This document shows, piece by piece, positions 32,342 through 41,187 of a stretch of 47,408 nt of DNA. The position numbers were made by a program, and so were the translations under genes. Position 1 is the stretch's first letter; each line of letters begins with the position of its first letter. Below the pieces are notes generated by a model, which had not been told where the DNA came from, ran no database searches, and was given only the letters and a program-made list of their open reading frames with translations. This stretch comes from a virus: IMG/VR virus record IMGVR_UViG_3300025009_000162, positions 1 through 47,408 of that record. The stretch is one strand, 5' to 3'.

Positions 32342-35065
32342 ATGTATCAGAACATATATTATAATAGAAATACTAAAATCGTTCATTTATGGGATGATGA
32401 GCAAGGTTATATAGAAATTCCTTATGAACCATATGCTTATAAGAAACATCCTAATGGTGAACATACTTCTTTATATGGAGACAAATTAAAAAAGATTTAT
32501 AATTCTGAAATTGAAAATACTTCTCCCGAATTATTATTTGAAAGTGATGTACACCCAGAAGATAGAATTTTAATTGATTTATACAAAGACAGTTTTGATA
32601 TTAGTAAAAATCATATAATATTATTTCTTGATATTGAAACAAGAACAGAAGGAGGCCCAAGTGAGCCGGAAGATGCTAATCAACCTATCATAGCCATTTC
32701 TTATTCTGTCAATGGTGGGCCAATGACTTGTCTACTATTAAATCAAACTAATTCAGAAACAACAAAATTTGAAGACGGAGAAAACAAGGTAATTTTATTT
32801 GACCACGAATCTGAATTATTAATTTATTTTGTAGATGCTTGGAAAAAAATAAAACCTACCATTATTACGCATTGGAATGGAGATGATTATGATGTACCAT
32901 ATATCATTAATAGAATTACAAAAGTATTATCTATTAATAAAGCTAAAGCATTAAGTCCAATAAATAAAATAGATTATAATAAAAGAGATGAAACTTATAC
33001 AATTGCGGGAGTTAGCAGTTTAGACTATATGAGATTATATAAGAAATATACATTTATTGGTAAACCTTCATATTCACTTGATGCAATTAGTAAAGAAGAA
33101 ATAGGAAGAGGAAAGATAAAATTTACAGGCGGATTTACTGAATTATTTAAAGATCAAAAGAAAACTGTAGAATATGTTAATGAAGACGTTCAATTATTAA
33201 TTGATTTAGATAAAAAATTAAAATTAATTGAATTAACATTATTTATTTGTCACGATGCTCATACTGCATATGATAATGTTTATTCAAATAGTAGAATATT
33301 AGATAATGCTTCAATATTATTTTTAAATTCAAATGGAATAATTGCTCCTAATAGAAAACCAAAACCATCATTAAAATTACAAAGAAATCATTCTACAGGT
33401 GAAGATAAAATATATGTAGATAAAATTATAGATAGAAAAGTAGTTCCATTAAAAGGAGTAATTCAATTAAGAAAATCTAAAACCGCCAAAATATCATTTG
33501 AATATTCTTCATTTGAAGAAAATTATTTTATTTTAGAGTCTTCTCTTGATGAACCATTAAAGAAAGAATGGGAGATGAAAATAGAATTACCCGGTGCATA
33601 TGTTAATTTAGAAGAATCTGGATTGTATGATGATACTTCTTCGATTGACCTTGTGAGTTTGTATCCTTCTATTATTATGACATTAAACATGAGTCCAGAA
33701 ACAAAAATTGGAAGAGTGTTAAATTGGGAATGGGAAATAGAAAAATTATCCGAAATTAAAATTTTTCAAATTGAGTTTGTTGGTGGGATGTTAGAAGAAT
33801 TTTCTTTAGAAAATTTTAATAAATTTATAGAAGAAAGAAAAGTAAAAATTTCTGCGACTGGTATTATGTATGATGGAACTAAAAAAGGATTTATTCCAAG
33901 TATTCTTGAAAAGTGGTTTAATCATAGAGTAGAATCAAAAAATTTAATGAAAAAATATAAGAAAGAAGGAAATGAATATTTAACTCAATTATATTATACA
34001 AAACAATTGACTGAAAAAGTAAAATTAAATTCTTTTTATGGAGTATTAGCATTATCAGTATTTAGGTTTTATGATTTAGATAATGCAGAATCTGTTACTG
34101 CAACTGGCCAAGCTATTATTAAATTTTCTAAAAAATATATAAATATTTCACACGGTGAAAAAACAGCTATATACGAGGATACGGATAGCGTATATTTTAA
34201 ATTACAAAACATTATTAAAGAACAAGATTTATCAAAATTATCAATAGATGAATTTTTAAATTATACCGTTCCGTTCAGTAATAATATAAATGAAAAATTA
34301 AAATTATTTTCTAAATTAATTTTAAAATCTGACAATAATTGGTTAGAATTTAAATCAGAAAAAATTATTAGAACTGCATTTCATCATGCTAAAAAACGAT
34401 ATGCTCTTTGTGTTAAATGGAATGAAGGATTTACCTATACTGAAGAAAATACAAAAGAAGCAGATAAAATATATGATAAAGAAGGAAACTTTTTGGGAGC
34501 ATTAGCAGTAACTGGATTAGATATTGTTCGTTCAGATTTTCCAGAAAGATTTAAAGAATTCATGACTAATATAGTTAAAAAAATATTAGCTAAATTTCCA
34601 AAAGAAGATGTAGATGATTATGTAATAGATTTTAAAACTAATCTCCATAAAGAAAAAATAGAAGATATTTTATTCCCGACAGGTGTTTCAGATGTAGAAA
34701 AATATAAATATGGAAGAAGTAGATTTCATGTAATTACCGGAACTCCTATTCATGTTAAATCTGCTTTATATTATAATGATATGTTAGAATATTTTAATAT
34801 TACTAATTTATCTCCTGTAGGTAATTGGGATAAAATTAAATGGTGTTATTTAAAAGAAAATCCTTTGCAATTAGAAGTAATGGCAATAAAAAATAATAAT
34901 GATAATCCTAAAGAAATTGAAGAGTATATTTTAAATTATATTGATTATGATGCTATGTTTCAAAGTAAATTGCAAGGAAAATTACAAGATTTTTATGAAT
35001 CATTACATTGGGGAATATTACCAGATAGAAATACAAAGAAAATAAATAGTTTGTTTAAATTTTAA
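32342..35065 (+). CDS. DNA polymerase, family B (gp43-like)
   Basis: 907 residues, close to T4 gp43 (898). 3'-5' exonuclease motifs: Exo I LFLDIETRTEGG (~95), Exo II HWNGDDYDVPYI, Exo III YVNEDVQLLIDL. Polymerase motifs: A in SIDLVSLYPS (~435), B in KLNSFYGVLA (~561), C in YEDTDSVYF (~608). The C-terminus reads KKINSLFKF; in T4 and RB69 the polymerase C-terminal peptide binds the sliding clamp, so this tail should do the same with the clamp encoded at 43433. The LicD-like and DpdA-like proteins share this tail. Contiguous with the HD gene upstream. Confidence 0.95.
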   Translation: MYQNIYYNRNTKIVHLWDDEQGYIEIPYEPYAYKKHPNGEHTSLYGDKLKKIYNSEIENTSPELLFESDVHPEDRILIDLYKDSFDISKNHIILFLDIETRTEGGPSEPEDANQPIIAISYSVNGGPMTCLLLNQTNSETTKFEDGENKVILFDHESELLIYFVDAWKKIKPTIITHWNGDDYDVPYIINRITKVLSINKAKALSPINKIDYNKRDETYTIAGVSSLDYMRLYKKYTFIGKPSYSLDAISKEEIGRGKIKFTGGFTELFKDQKKTVEYVNEDVQLLIDLDKKLKLIELTLFICHDAHTAYDNVYSNSRILDNASILFLNSNGIIAPNRKPKPSLKLQRNHSTGEDKIYVDKIIDRKVVPLKGVIQLRKSKTAKISFEYSSFEENYFILESSLDEPLKKEWEMKIELPGAYVNLEESGLYDDTSSIDLVSLYPSIIMTLNMSPETKIGRVLNWEWEIEKLSEIKIFQIEFVGGMLEEFSLENFNKFIEERKVKISATGIMYDGTKKGFIPSILEKWFNHRVESKNLMKKYKKEGNEYLTQLYYTKQLTEKVKLNSFYGVLALSVFRFYDLDNAESVTATGQAIIKFSKKYINISHGEKTAIYEDTDSVYFKLQNIIKEQDLSKLSIDEFLNYTVPFSNNINEKLKLFSKLILKSDNNWLEFKSEKIIRTAFHHAKKRYALCVKWNEGFTYTEENTKEADKIYDKEGNFLGALAVTGLDIVRSDFPERFKEFMTNIVKKILAKFPKEDVDDYVIDFKTNLHKEKIEDILFPTGVSDVEKYKYGRSRFHVITGTPIHVKSALYYNDMLEYFNITNLSPVGNWDKIKWCYLKENPLQLEVMAIKNNNDNPKEIEEYILNYIDYDAMFQSKLQGKLQDFYESLHWGILPDRNTKKINSLFKF

Positions 35066-35088
35066 CTTTTATTTTTTTTTATATTTAT
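35063..35088 (+). promoter_or_regulatory. Weak late-type promoter for LRR gene
   Basis: TATATTTAT (35080-35088) 13 bases before the ATG, with a T-rich 11-base gap and TAACTT (35063-35068) in place of GTTCTT. The box and the following AATAAAAAAT are like those before the third TnpB-like gene and the coiled-coil gene. Confidence 0.35.
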
Positions 35089-35101
35089 AATAAAAAATAT
35101 A

Positions 35102-35728
35102 ATGTATATGAAATCAAATTTAAAAATTAAATTGCAAGAGCTTATTCGAGAAGAATATGCACAATTATTAAAAGAAGAGAGTTTAACATTGGGAAGAAAA
35201 GTTGTAATGACACCTGACAACTCTTTTTCTGCTTATAAGCAAAATATTTCAAATTTACCCATCGAAATAGGAAATTTTGTTAATTTACGCAGATTAGATT
35301 TAAGTTATAATAAATTAATAACCCTTCCTCCTGAAATTGGAAATTTAACAAAATTAAAAAAAGTGTGGATAACTGATAATAAATTAAAATCGCTTCCGAA
35401 AGAAATTGGTAATTTAATAAATTTGGAAGAATTATATGTATCCAGAAATGAAATACAAATAATACCTAAAGAAATACAAAAATTAAAAAAATTAGAGTTT
35501 CTACATTTTACGAAAAATAATATTAAAGTAATTCCCAAAGAATTATTTGAATTAGAAAAGTTAGTTAATTTATATATATCTGAAAACGAATTGACCGACA
35601 TTCCAAATGAAATACAAAAATTAAAAAAATTAGAGGTTTTATATATTACTGGGAATAATATACCAAAAAATAGATTGCAAGAAATTAAAAAATTACTACC
35701 CAATGTAAGCATTTATGCCGACTTTTAA
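35102..35728 (+). CDS. Leucine-rich repeat protein, possible capsid-targeted
   Basis: 208 residues. From ~45 to ~195 there are about six leucine-rich repeats of ~23 residues of the type LPxEIGNLxxLxxLxxxxNxL (bacterial or plant-like). They should form a curved protein-binding surface. The N-terminal ~27 residues (IKLQELIREEYAQLLKEE) are an amphipathic helix with LxE-type sites, like T4 capsid-targeting peptides. LRR proteins in phages are unusual; it may be injected and bind a host protein. The start ATG at 35102 is followed by a second at 35108. Confidence 0.8.
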   Translation: MYMKSNLKIKLQELIREEYAQLLKEESLTLGRKVVMTPDNSFSAYKQNISNLPIEIGNFVNLRRLDLSYNKLITLPPEIGNLTKLKKVWITDNKLKSLPKEIGNLINLEELYVSRNEIQIIPKEIQKLKKLEFLHFTKNNIKVIPKELFELEKLVNLYISENELTDIPNEIQKLKKLEVLYITGNNIPKNRLQEIKKLLPNVSIYADF

Positions 35729-35734
35729 AAATTT

Positions 35735-35764
35735 TTTGTTTCTTTGAATTATTTTTATTATACT
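35735..35764 (+). promoter_or_regulatory. Phage promoter, TTTG-N20-TATACT
   Basis: TTTG (35735-35738), 20 bases, TATACTTCTTCC (35759-35770), 23 bases before the ATG at 35788. It would drive the T-fold-like gene, the methyltransferase and the following genes. Confidence 0.6.
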
Positions 35765-35787
35765 TCTTCCAAATAAAACTATAAGTT

Positions 35788-36135
35788 ATGCAAACAAATA
35801 TAATAATCAATCTTCAAGTTGAAGGGCTTCATTCCTGGCCAGATGCAACTAAAATCGAACCCATTGTTGGATTTTTAGATTTAATTCATAGGCACATCTT
35901 TCATATCGAATGCAAAAAGAAAGTAAATCACGACAATAGAGATATAGAATTTATCAAATTTAAAAGAGAAGTAAAATCTTATTTAGAAGAAAAATTTTAT
36001 TCTAAGCCATTCGATTGCCTTTTATTTGAATCTATGAGTTGTGAAATGATTGCAAAAAAATTATTAGAAAAATTCGATTTAGAATATTGCAAAGTATTAG
36101 AAGACAATGAAAACGGCGCAGAAATAATTAAATAA
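35788..36135 (+). CDS. Possible T-fold (QueD-like) protein
   Basis: 115 residues. The order of elements follows QueD: HSWPDA near the N-terminus, a His pair in IHRHIFHIEC, DIEFIKFKREVKSYL, SCEMIAKKLL, and EDNENGAEI at the end. QueD-family enzymes have HGH, DF..L, TSEN(L/I)A and ET..n.A in the same order. The protein belongs to a set of phage proteins of unknown function as far as I can tell. The likeness suggests the T-fold, but the key zinc ligands differ. A pterin or 7-deazaguanine role is only a suggestion. Downstream of a good promoter. Confidence 0.6.
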   Translation: MQTNIIINLQVEGLHSWPDATKIEPIVGFLDLIHRHIFHIECKKKVNHDNRDIEFIKFKREVKSYLEEKFYSKPFDCLLFESMSCEMIAKKLLEKFDLEYCKVLEDNENGAEIIK

Positions 36136-36140
36136 AAAAT

Positions 36141-36812
36141 ATGAATTGGAAAGAAGTATATAATAATCGAAAAAATAATTATGATTTTTCGGATGTTTCG
36201 GTTGAAAATTTATTAAAGATAAGTGGATATGATAATAAAAACAGTTTTATATCATATAAAGAATTATTATCTTGGATAAATAATCTAAAAAAAGAAATAA
36301 ACTTCAATGAAAAGAACGACACTGTATTAGAATTGTGCTGCGGTGCTGGAGCATTTATAAAAACTTTCAATCCTTTATGGGGCACTGGATTAGATTTTTC
36401 TGAAGATATGTGCAAAATATTTTCTAAAGCAAATCCTTCTTATAATATAATTAATTCAGAAGCATTATTAATTGATGAAACTTTTGATCATATATTCACT
36501 TTTACTGGATTTAATTATTTTCCAAGCAAGGAATACTCAGAAAAAGTATTAAGAAAAATAATTTCATTATCAAGTAAAACCATTTCTATTTTAGATATTT
36601 TAGATGTAGAAAAGGAAAAAGATGAAAAAGAATTTCGTAAAGAAACAATAGAAAATTATGAAGAAAATTATTCAACAATTTCACATCTTTATTATTCAAA
36701 AGATTGGTTTGAAAAAATATTAAAAGAATCAAATGTTACTTGGAAATATATTCCTGGAATAAAATCTTATCATAATAGTCAATTCAGATTTAATTTAGTG
36801 ATTTATAAATAA
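36141..36812 (+). CDS. SAM-dependent methyltransferase, class I
   Basis: 223 residues. Motif I is VLELCCGAGAF (~61-71), followed by an acidic second strand (GLDFSEDM) and IFTFTGFNYF as the fourth strand. No DNA-methylase DPPY/NPPF or cytosine motif is visible; it looks more like a small-molecule or protein methyltransferase. It sits 5 bases after the T-fold-like gene and 12 before the nucleotidyltransferase fusion, so it may belong to the same pathway. Confidence 0.78.
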   Translation: MNWKEVYNNRKNNYDFSDVSVENLLKISGYDNKNSFISYKELLSWINNLKKEINFNEKNDTVLELCCGAGAFIKTFNPLWGTGLDFSEDMCKIFSKANPSYNIINSEALLIDETFDHIFTFTGFNYFPSKEYSEKVLRKIISLSSKTISILDILDVEKEKDEKEFRKETIENYEENYSTISHLYYSKDWFEKILKESNVTWKYIPGIKSYHNSQFRFNLVIYK

Positions 36813-36824
36813 AAAGAAAAGAAT

Positions 36825-38639
36825 ATGCAAGCAATTATTTTAGCAGCAGGAATGGGTAAAAGATTAGGAAAGTTTACTCAAGAAAATACTAAATGCATGG
36901 TAAAGGTGAATGATATAACCATTATCGAAAGAATAATTAATAATCTATTATATGTTGATATTAAAGACATAAAAATTGTAATAGGATATAAAGGTGATAT
37001 TTTAAAAGAATTTATATCAGAAAAATATCCAGAATTAAATATCACCTATATCTATAATAATGTATATGATAAAACCAATAATATTTATTCTTTATTTTTA
37101 GCTAAAGAATATTTAAAATCTGATGATACAATACTATTAGAATCTGATTTAGTTTTTGAGCCAAAATTATTAGTAGATTTAATTGAAAATAAAAATAAAA
37201 ATTTAGTTGCTGTTTCAAAGTTTGAACAATGGATGGATGGAACGGTAGTCACATTAGATGAAAAAACCACAACTATTCTAAATTTTATTCCAAAAAAGAA
37301 ATTTGATTTTAATGATATAAATGATTATTATAAGACAATTAACATTTATAAATTTAGTAAAGAATTTAGTGAGAAGTATTATATTCCATTTCTGTTAGCT
37401 TATTGTGAATCATATGGAAATAATGAATACTATGAAGAAGTTTTAAGAGTAATAGCTTTTTTAGAAAGATCTGATTTAAATGCTCTAATAGTTAATAAAA
37501 ATCAAAAATGGTATGAAATAGATGACATACAAGATTTAAATATAGCGGAAACATTATTTGCAGAAAAAGATAATTTATTATCTAAATATAATAGAAGATA
37601 TGGCGGATATTGGAGATTTGAACAATTATTAGATTTTTGTTATTTGATTAATCCATACTTCCCAACAGAAAAATTTTATAAAGAAATTGAATTAAATCTT
37701 AAAACTTTAATTTCTCAATATCCTTCCGGTTTTTCTACTCTACAAGTTTTAGCTTCAAAAATGTTTAATATTCCTAAAGATAATATTTTAATAGGAAATG
37801 GAGCAGCTGAATTAATAAACGCATTATTACCTGGTATCAAAAGAAGAACTGGAATAGTTATACCTACATTCGAAGAATATTCAAATAGAATTCCTTCTGA
37901 TTTGTTATTTACGTTTAAACCAAAAACATCTGATTTTAAATGTGGAGTAGACGATTTAATCGAATTTGTCGAAAAATCTAAGCTAAGAATATTAATATTA
38001 ATAAATCCAGATAATCCGAGTGGCAATTTCATATCAAGAAAAGAAGTATTGAGATTATTAGATTATCTTTTAAAAGATGATATCAGTTTAGTTTTAGATG
38101 AATCATTTATTGATTTTGCTGATGTCAATGAATCATTGTTGGATTCTGATATTTTAGATAAATATCCAAATTTAGTGATAATTAAAAGCATATCAAAATC
38201 TTATGGTGTTCCAGGATTAAGATTAGGAATATTGGCTTCTGGAGATGATGAATTTATATCTAATTTAAAACCAAAATTGCCTATTTGGAATATAAACTCG
38301 ATTGCAGAATTCTTTTTACAAAATATTTCAAAATATAAAACTGAATACGAATTAGCATGTGATAAATTAAAAGAAGAAAGAAATAGATTTTTTAAGGAAT
38401 TATCGGAGATTCATTATTTACGAGTTATACCGTCTAATTCAAATTATTTTTTATGTGAAATATTAACCGAGATAACGGCGACTGAATTAGCTTCTTATCT
38501 ATTATCAGAAAAATATTATATAAAAGATTGTTCAAAAAAACTCGGTTTATCAGATAAATATATTCGAATAGCTATCAGAAATAAAGAAGATAATGATTTA
38601 TTATTACATGCATTAACATATTGCTCAGAAATATTTTGA
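36825..38639 (+). CDS. Nucleotidyltransferase-aminotransferase fusion
   Basis: 604 residues, two domains. Residues 1-~240: sugar-phosphate/choline-phosphate nucleotidyltransferase (QAIILAAGMGKRLGKFTQEN, TKCMVKVND, LLESDLVF), the LicC-like type that makes a CDP- or NDP-activated compound. Residues ~255-600: PLP-dependent fold type I, HisC/CobD-like (IGNGAAELINALLPG, INPDNPSGN, LDESFIDFAD, SISKSYGVPGLRLGIL with the PLP Lys at ~456). CobD-like enzymes decarboxylate phospho-amino acids, HisC-like ones transaminate; the sequence does not decide. A fused enzyme that makes and then activates an amino-alcohol phosphate would fit the LicD-like transferase downstream. Substrate unknown. Confidence 0.85.
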   Translation: MQAIILAAGMGKRLGKFTQENTKCMVKVNDITIIERIINNLLYVDIKDIKIVIGYKGDILKEFISEKYPELNITYIYNNVYDKTNNIYSLFLAKEYLKSDDTILLESDLVFEPKLLVDLIENKNKNLVAVSKFEQWMDGTVVTLDEKTTTILNFIPKKKFDFNDINDYYKTINIYKFSKEFSEKYYIPFLLAYCESYGNNEYYEEVLRVIAFLERSDLNALIVNKNQKWYEIDDIQDLNIAETLFAEKDNLLSKYNRRYGGYWRFEQLLDFCYLINPYFPTEKFYKEIELNLKTLISQYPSGFSTLQVLASKMFNIPKDNILIGNGAAELINALLPGIKRRTGIVIPTFEEYSNRIPSDLLFTFKPKTSDFKCGVDDLIEFVEKSKLRILILINPDNPSGNFISRKEVLRLLDYLLKDDISLVLDESFIDFADVNESLLDSDILDKYPNLVIIKSISKSYGVPGLRLGILASGDDEFISNLKPKLPIWNINSIAEFFLQNISKYKTEYELACDKLKEERNRFFKELSEIHYLRVIPSNSNYFLCEILTEITATELASYLLSEKYYIKDCSKKLGLSDKYIRIAIRNKEDNDLLLHALTYCSEIF

Positions 38640-38663
38640 AATTAGAAATATTTTTTGTATAAT
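38635..38663 (+). promoter_or_regulatory. Phage promoter, TTTG-N19-TATAAT
   Basis: TTTG (38635-38638) lies in the last codons of the previous gene; 19 bases later TATAATTC (38658-38665), 28 bases before the ATG at 38691. It would drive the dehydrogenase, LicD, glycosyltransferase, DpdA, clamp and clamp-loader genes as one unit. Confidence 0.55.
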
Positions 38664-38690
38664 TCTGTTATAAAGTTTAAATAAAAATAT

Positions 38691-39566
38691 ATGAAAGGAT
38701 TAATAGTGGGTCTTGGAATAGGATCTGTATATTTAGAACAATTGAATTTATTAGGATTCAATGTAACGACAGTAGATATAGATAAAACAAAAAATCCAAC
38801 CTTTTTAAATATAGAGGATGCATTGAAAGAAAAATATGATTTGTCTATTATTTGCACTCCAAATTATTTGCATTTCGAACAAGCCAAATTATTACAACCT
38901 GCTTCTAAAAATATTTTAATAGAAAAGCCTGGGTTTGAGTCGTTGGATATTTATAATCATTTTATAAATACTTTTAAAGACACAAAATTTTTCATTGTCA
39001 AAAATAATATATATCGTCCAGAATTAACTTACATAAAAAGTATTATAGATTTATTTGAAAATTCTATAGAATATGTAAGTATTAATTGGTTAAATTCAAA
39101 TAGAACTCCTTATCCGGGAGGATGGTTTACAAATAAAGAAAAAAGTTTTGGTGGAGTGTGTCATGATTTGATGCCACATTTATTACATCTTTTTTATTCT
39201 TTAAATGGAAATAAATTATTAGAGCCAAAAAAAATAAACAAATTTCAGCGTTGGAATTATACTGATGTATTAACAACTGAATATGGAAATGTTAATTCTA
39301 TAAATCCAGTGTATGATGTAGACGATACTTGCCAAATTACTTTTGAAGACAAATTCTTATATAAATTAAATGCTGCTTGGAAAACAGATAAAGAGAATGA
39401 TATCAGTATAAATATTAATTTGAAAGATGGAAGAAAATTTAGATATGAATTTGGATTGTGTCCAAATGAAATGTATGGTAAAATGATTTCTGAAATTATG
39501 TCGGACAATAATTATTCAAAACATATCTTATTAGACACTTGGTTACATAAAATAATAAATTCTTAA
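38691..39566 (+). CDS. Gfo/Idh/MocA-type oxidoreductase
   Basis: 291 residues. The N-terminal Rossmann fold is seen in GLIVGLGIGSVYLEQL (GxGxxS type), TVDID, and IICTPNYLHFEQA. EKPGFESL is the conserved EKP loop with the catalytic Lys, and GGVCHDLMPHLLHLF the catalytic D/H stretch. Members use NAD(P) to oxidise or reduce sugars and related alcohols. It lies 3 bases before the zinc-dehydrogenase-like gene, so the two may act in turn on one substrate. Confidence 0.85.
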   Translation: MKGLIVGLGIGSVYLEQLNLLGFNVTTVDIDKTKNPTFLNIEDALKEKYDLSIICTPNYLHFEQAKLLQPASKNILIEKPGFESLDIYNHFINTFKDTKFFIVKNNIYRPELTYIKSIIDLFENSIEYVSINWLNSNRTPYPGGWFTNKEKSFGGVCHDLMPHLLHLFYSLNGNKLLEPKKINKFQRWNYTDVLTTEYGNVNSINPVYDVDDTCQITFEDKFLYKLNAAWKTDKENDISININLKDGRKFRYEFGLCPNEMYGKMISEIMSDNNYSKHILLDTWLHKIINS

Positions 39567-39569
39567 AAA

Positions 39570-40487
39570 ATGGAAATAAAATTAATGCACAGTTATGGTT
39601 CAAAGGATATAAACAATTATTTTTTGGATAAACCAGAACCAACAGACAATCAAATAGAAGTAGAAACAAAAATGACAGGCATTTGCAGAAGTGATATAGC
39701 TGCGTATAATGGGTGGGAAAATGCAATGCCTCTTGGAATGTTTGGACATGAAGGAATTGGAATTGTATCTAAAATAGGCAAAAATATTAAAGATGTAGAA
39801 GTTGGGGATTATGTTGCAACATGGAGCGATCCGGCATATGGAAAATATTATAATGCAAATTCAAATCAATATGTTAAAATTCCAGAAATAAGTTCAAAAT
39901 ACATTATGCAGCCGGTGGCATCTGCAATAAATATATTTGATAAAACCTTAAAATATATGGAATTTTTAAATTATATAGGAGAACCGATATTATTAATTGG
40001 AACAGGTTTTATGAGTTTAGTTATTGCACAGTTGTATGATAATATTCATGTATTAGGTAATTCAAATAAATCGAAATGGGAAGAAATAAAAATAAAAACA
40101 TATAGTTCTTTTAAAGAATTACCACAGACAAAATATAAAGTCATTATAGATTTAAGTAGCAAGGCAGATAATTATTATAAAATATCAGAAGAACTTGGAG
40201 AAGTAGAAGCATTAATTACATATGCATCTACACCATTTACACCTGTTACCACAAATTTTTTCAATAATAATTGGAATTGTCATACATTTATTATGCCGAG
40301 TCCAAGAAATAAAGATTTTAATTCTATAATGAAACTTGGAGTTGATTACATTATAGAAAACAAATTAAAAACAGATTTTTTATGGTCTGAATCATATAAA
40401 GCTTTTGATTTAGATGATATGAAAAAAGCTTTTGAGGACGGATCTATAAGAAATGATAAATATCTTAGGGGTTATTTTATATTTTAA
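39570..40487 (+). CDS. Zinc-type alcohol dehydrogenase-like (MDR) protein
   Basis: 305 residues, shorter than the usual ~340-350. TGICRSDIAAYNG (Cys and Asp zinc ligands), FGHEGIGIVSKIGKNIKDVE with GDYV are standard MDR elements, and ILLIGTGFMSLVIAQLY the NAD(P)-binding GxGxxx region. The structural-zinc four-Cys loop of many alcohol dehydrogenases is not present. Probably oxidises or reduces a hydroxyl on the same compound as the neighbouring oxidoreductase. Confidence 0.83.
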   Translation: MEIKLMHSYGSKDINNYFLDKPEPTDNQIEVETKMTGICRSDIAAYNGWENAMPLGMFGHEGIGIVSKIGKNIKDVEVGDYVATWSDPAYGKYYNANSNQYVKIPEISSKYIMQPVASAINIFDKTLKYMEFLNYIGEPILLIGTGFMSLVIAQLYDNIHVLGNSNKSKWEEIKIKTYSSFKELPQTKYKVIIDLSSKADNYYKISEELGEVEALITYASTPFTPVTTNFFNNNWNCHTFIMPSPRNKDFNSIMKLGVDYIIENKLKTDFLWSESYKAFDLDDMKKAFEDGSIRNDKYLRGYFIF

Positions 40488-40490
40488 TGT

Positions 40491-41183
40491 ATGGCTACAA
40501 TCACAGATAAAACACTTGCAAAATATGGATCAGAAGAATTATTTCATGATGTGCATCGAGACATGTTGAAAAGATTTTTTCTTTGGGTAAAAGATAATAA
40601 TATTCCGATTTGTTTGATGTTCGGAGGATTTTTAGGATATTGTAGAGAAAATCGAATAATTCTATGGGATCATGACATCGATGTTGGGATATTACAAGAT
40701 GATTTTCATTTATTGACAGACGAAGTATTATCAAAATTACCTGAATATGGATTTGATAAACCAGATTTTTCTAATAAAAAATATCATTATGTAGAAGATA
40801 ATTTTAATGGTGAATATTTTAGAATATATAATTCTAATTTAAAAACTAAATATGAATTGATTGAAATTTTTCCTTTAAAAAATTATGAAAATACGGATAA
40901 TATTTTTTATAAATTCTGGTTTCAATATAAGCAAGGAAAAAAGAAAATATATCAAGATCTAATGTGGGTGGATTTTTATGATTTTAAAATACAAATTCCT
41001 CAAGATTTAGAGGCCGCATTAATGCATCAATATGGAGAAAAATGGCACATGCCAAAGAAAAGTAAACAATATTTAAAAAACATTGATTCTGAATATCAAT
41101 CTTTAATTGTAAATAGATTAAAAGAATTGAAAATTGGACCTTATGAACACTATGAAAAGATAAATAATTTTTTTAAATTTTAA
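40491..41183 (+). CDS. LicD-like transferase with clamp-binding-type C-terminus
   Basis: 230 residues. CLMFGGFLGYCRENRIILWD followed by HDIDVGI (~40-66) is the LicD/fukutin-type nucleotidyltransferase-fold signature (GTLLGxxR...WDDDxD). LicD enzymes transfer phosphocholine or similar groups from a CDP carrier. The C-terminus is EKINNFFKF, almost the same as the polymerase (KKINSLFKF) and DpdA (KKINNLFKF) tails. This points to clamp binding and hence action on DNA, unlike surface-acting LicD. The start used is at 40491; a short A-rich leader follows the previous stop. No acceptor is known. Confidence 0.82.
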   Translation: MATITDKTLAKYGSEELFHDVHRDMLKRFFLWVKDNNIPICLMFGGFLGYCRENRIILWDHDIDVGILQDDFHLLTDEVLSKLPEYGFDKPDFSNKKYHYVEDNFNGEYFRIYNSNLKTKYELIEIFPLKNYENTDNIFYKFWFQYKQGKKKIYQDLMWVDFYDFKIQIPQDLEAALMHQYGEKWHMPKKSKQYLKNIDSEYQSLIVNRLKELKIGPYEHYEKINNFFKF

Positions 41184-41187
41184 TTTT

